Assembly (NCBI GenBank): GCA_002417685.1 | Contig: DICP01000092.1 | Span: 1 to 12,611 of the forward strand | Origin: Candidatus Mesolinea sp. UBA5823 | GTDB taxonomy: Bacteria; Chloroflexota; Anaerolineae; Anaerolineales; Anaerolineaceae | DNA: 12,611 nucleotides | Reading direction: 5' to 3' | In this document: in pieces, positions 12,448 through 12,611 of the stretch | How the letters are laid out: every line of letters begins with the position of its first letter | Numbering within the stretch: the first letter of the stretch is position 1 | Translations under genes and position numbers: made by a program | The notes under the pieces: generated by a model | The model's input: the letters and a program-made list of their open reading frames with translations, nothing else | Databases searched by the model: none | What the model was told of the DNA's origin: nothing

Positions 12448-12611
12448 ATGGTTAATGCGAAAGCATGGAAAGAAAAACGTATGAATAGTCCAGAGGAACT
12501 TTCCCTGGCAAAAGCAGCTCTTGAAGACCTGAGGCTGGGCATGGAGCTGCGCAAAGCATTACGGAAGCACCCTCTGCCGAATGGCGCCGGCTTTTTAGCC
12601 AAGCACACCTT
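12448..12611 (+). CDS. N-terminal fragment, possibly Elp3 (runs off right edge)
   Basis: From the ATG at 12448, 54 codons stay open to the window end. They encode a basic, helix-rich start (MVNAKAWKEKR), then PEELSLAKAALEDLRLGMEL, RKALRKH and PLPNGAGFLAKHT. Elp3 proteins begin with a short helical region before the radical-SAM domain, with a helix, a short Pro-containing turn and a second helix, and this fragment has that outline; I can claim no more than resemblance. The catalytic parts (CxxxxCxxC-type cluster site and GNAT domain) would lie outside. The main support is the divergent neighbour, a Trm9-like methyltransferase whose eukaryotic counterpart acts directly after Elp3. An ATG at codon 12 is a possible alternative start. 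That this is a real coding start is likely; the identity is tentative. Confidence 0.45.
   Translation, partial: MVNAKAWKEKRMNSPEELSLAKAALEDLRLGMELRKALRKHPLPNGAGFLAKHT

Overview
The window (roughly half G+C, Shine-Dalgarno sites of the AAGGAGG type on most genes) looks like chromosome of a free-living anaerobic bacterium, most likely a Chloroflexi/Anaerolineae-type organism. That placement is an inference from gene content (DRTGG/CBS-ATPase/PHP set, tandem DegV plus PlsY, GldG/DUF4340 ABC cluster, Trm9-like methyltransferase) and not from a marker gene. No tRNA, rRNA, insertion sequence, phage gene or CRISPR array was seen.

Layout. (1) Positions 1-2638, all leftward: a compact four-gene operon (DRTGG protein, CBS-pair/GHKL ATPase fusion, second DRTGG protein, PHP phosphoesterase) followed by the first 27 codons of a gene whose N-terminus resembles NuoE/HydC-type 24 kDa [2Fe-2S] subunits. 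That edge gene has its own promoter-like sequence with a near-consensus Rex operator on the expected transcription start, so NADH/NAD+ control of a redox enzyme is plausible. (2) 2639-2984: a 346-bp divergent intergenic region. (3) 2985-5583, rightward: two tandem DegV/FakB-type fatty-acid-binding proteins and a PlsY-family acyltransferase. FakB (with a FakA kinase, not in the window) yields acyl-phosphate, which is the PlsY donor, so the trio makes sense as a fatty-acid activation and phospholipid entry module. (4) A strong bidirectional terminator at 5602-5634 serves both this operon and the convergent one. (5) 9511-5650, leftward: a four-gene ABC operon (ATPase, ABC-2 permease, GldG-like auxiliary protein, DUF4340 membrane-anchored protein) with overlapping or abutting genes and a dyad-symmetric site upstream.

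(6) 9722-12611: separately promoted genes: an RlmI-like SAM methyltransferase (leftward), a ZIP/GufA-type metal transporter (rightward), a Trm9/ALKBH8-like methyltransferase (leftward), and the first 54 codons of a rightward gene that may be Elp3. Three of these starts lack a Shine-Dalgarno sequence and have a -10-like hexamer 6-8 nt before the ATG, the layout expected of leaderless mRNAs.

Most interesting points: the possible bacterial Elp3-Trm9 divergent pair (wobble-uridine modification, known as sequential steps in eukaryotes), the Rex-like operator, the DegV-DegV-PlsY module with an altered PlsY phosphate loop, and the cluster of leaderless-type starts.
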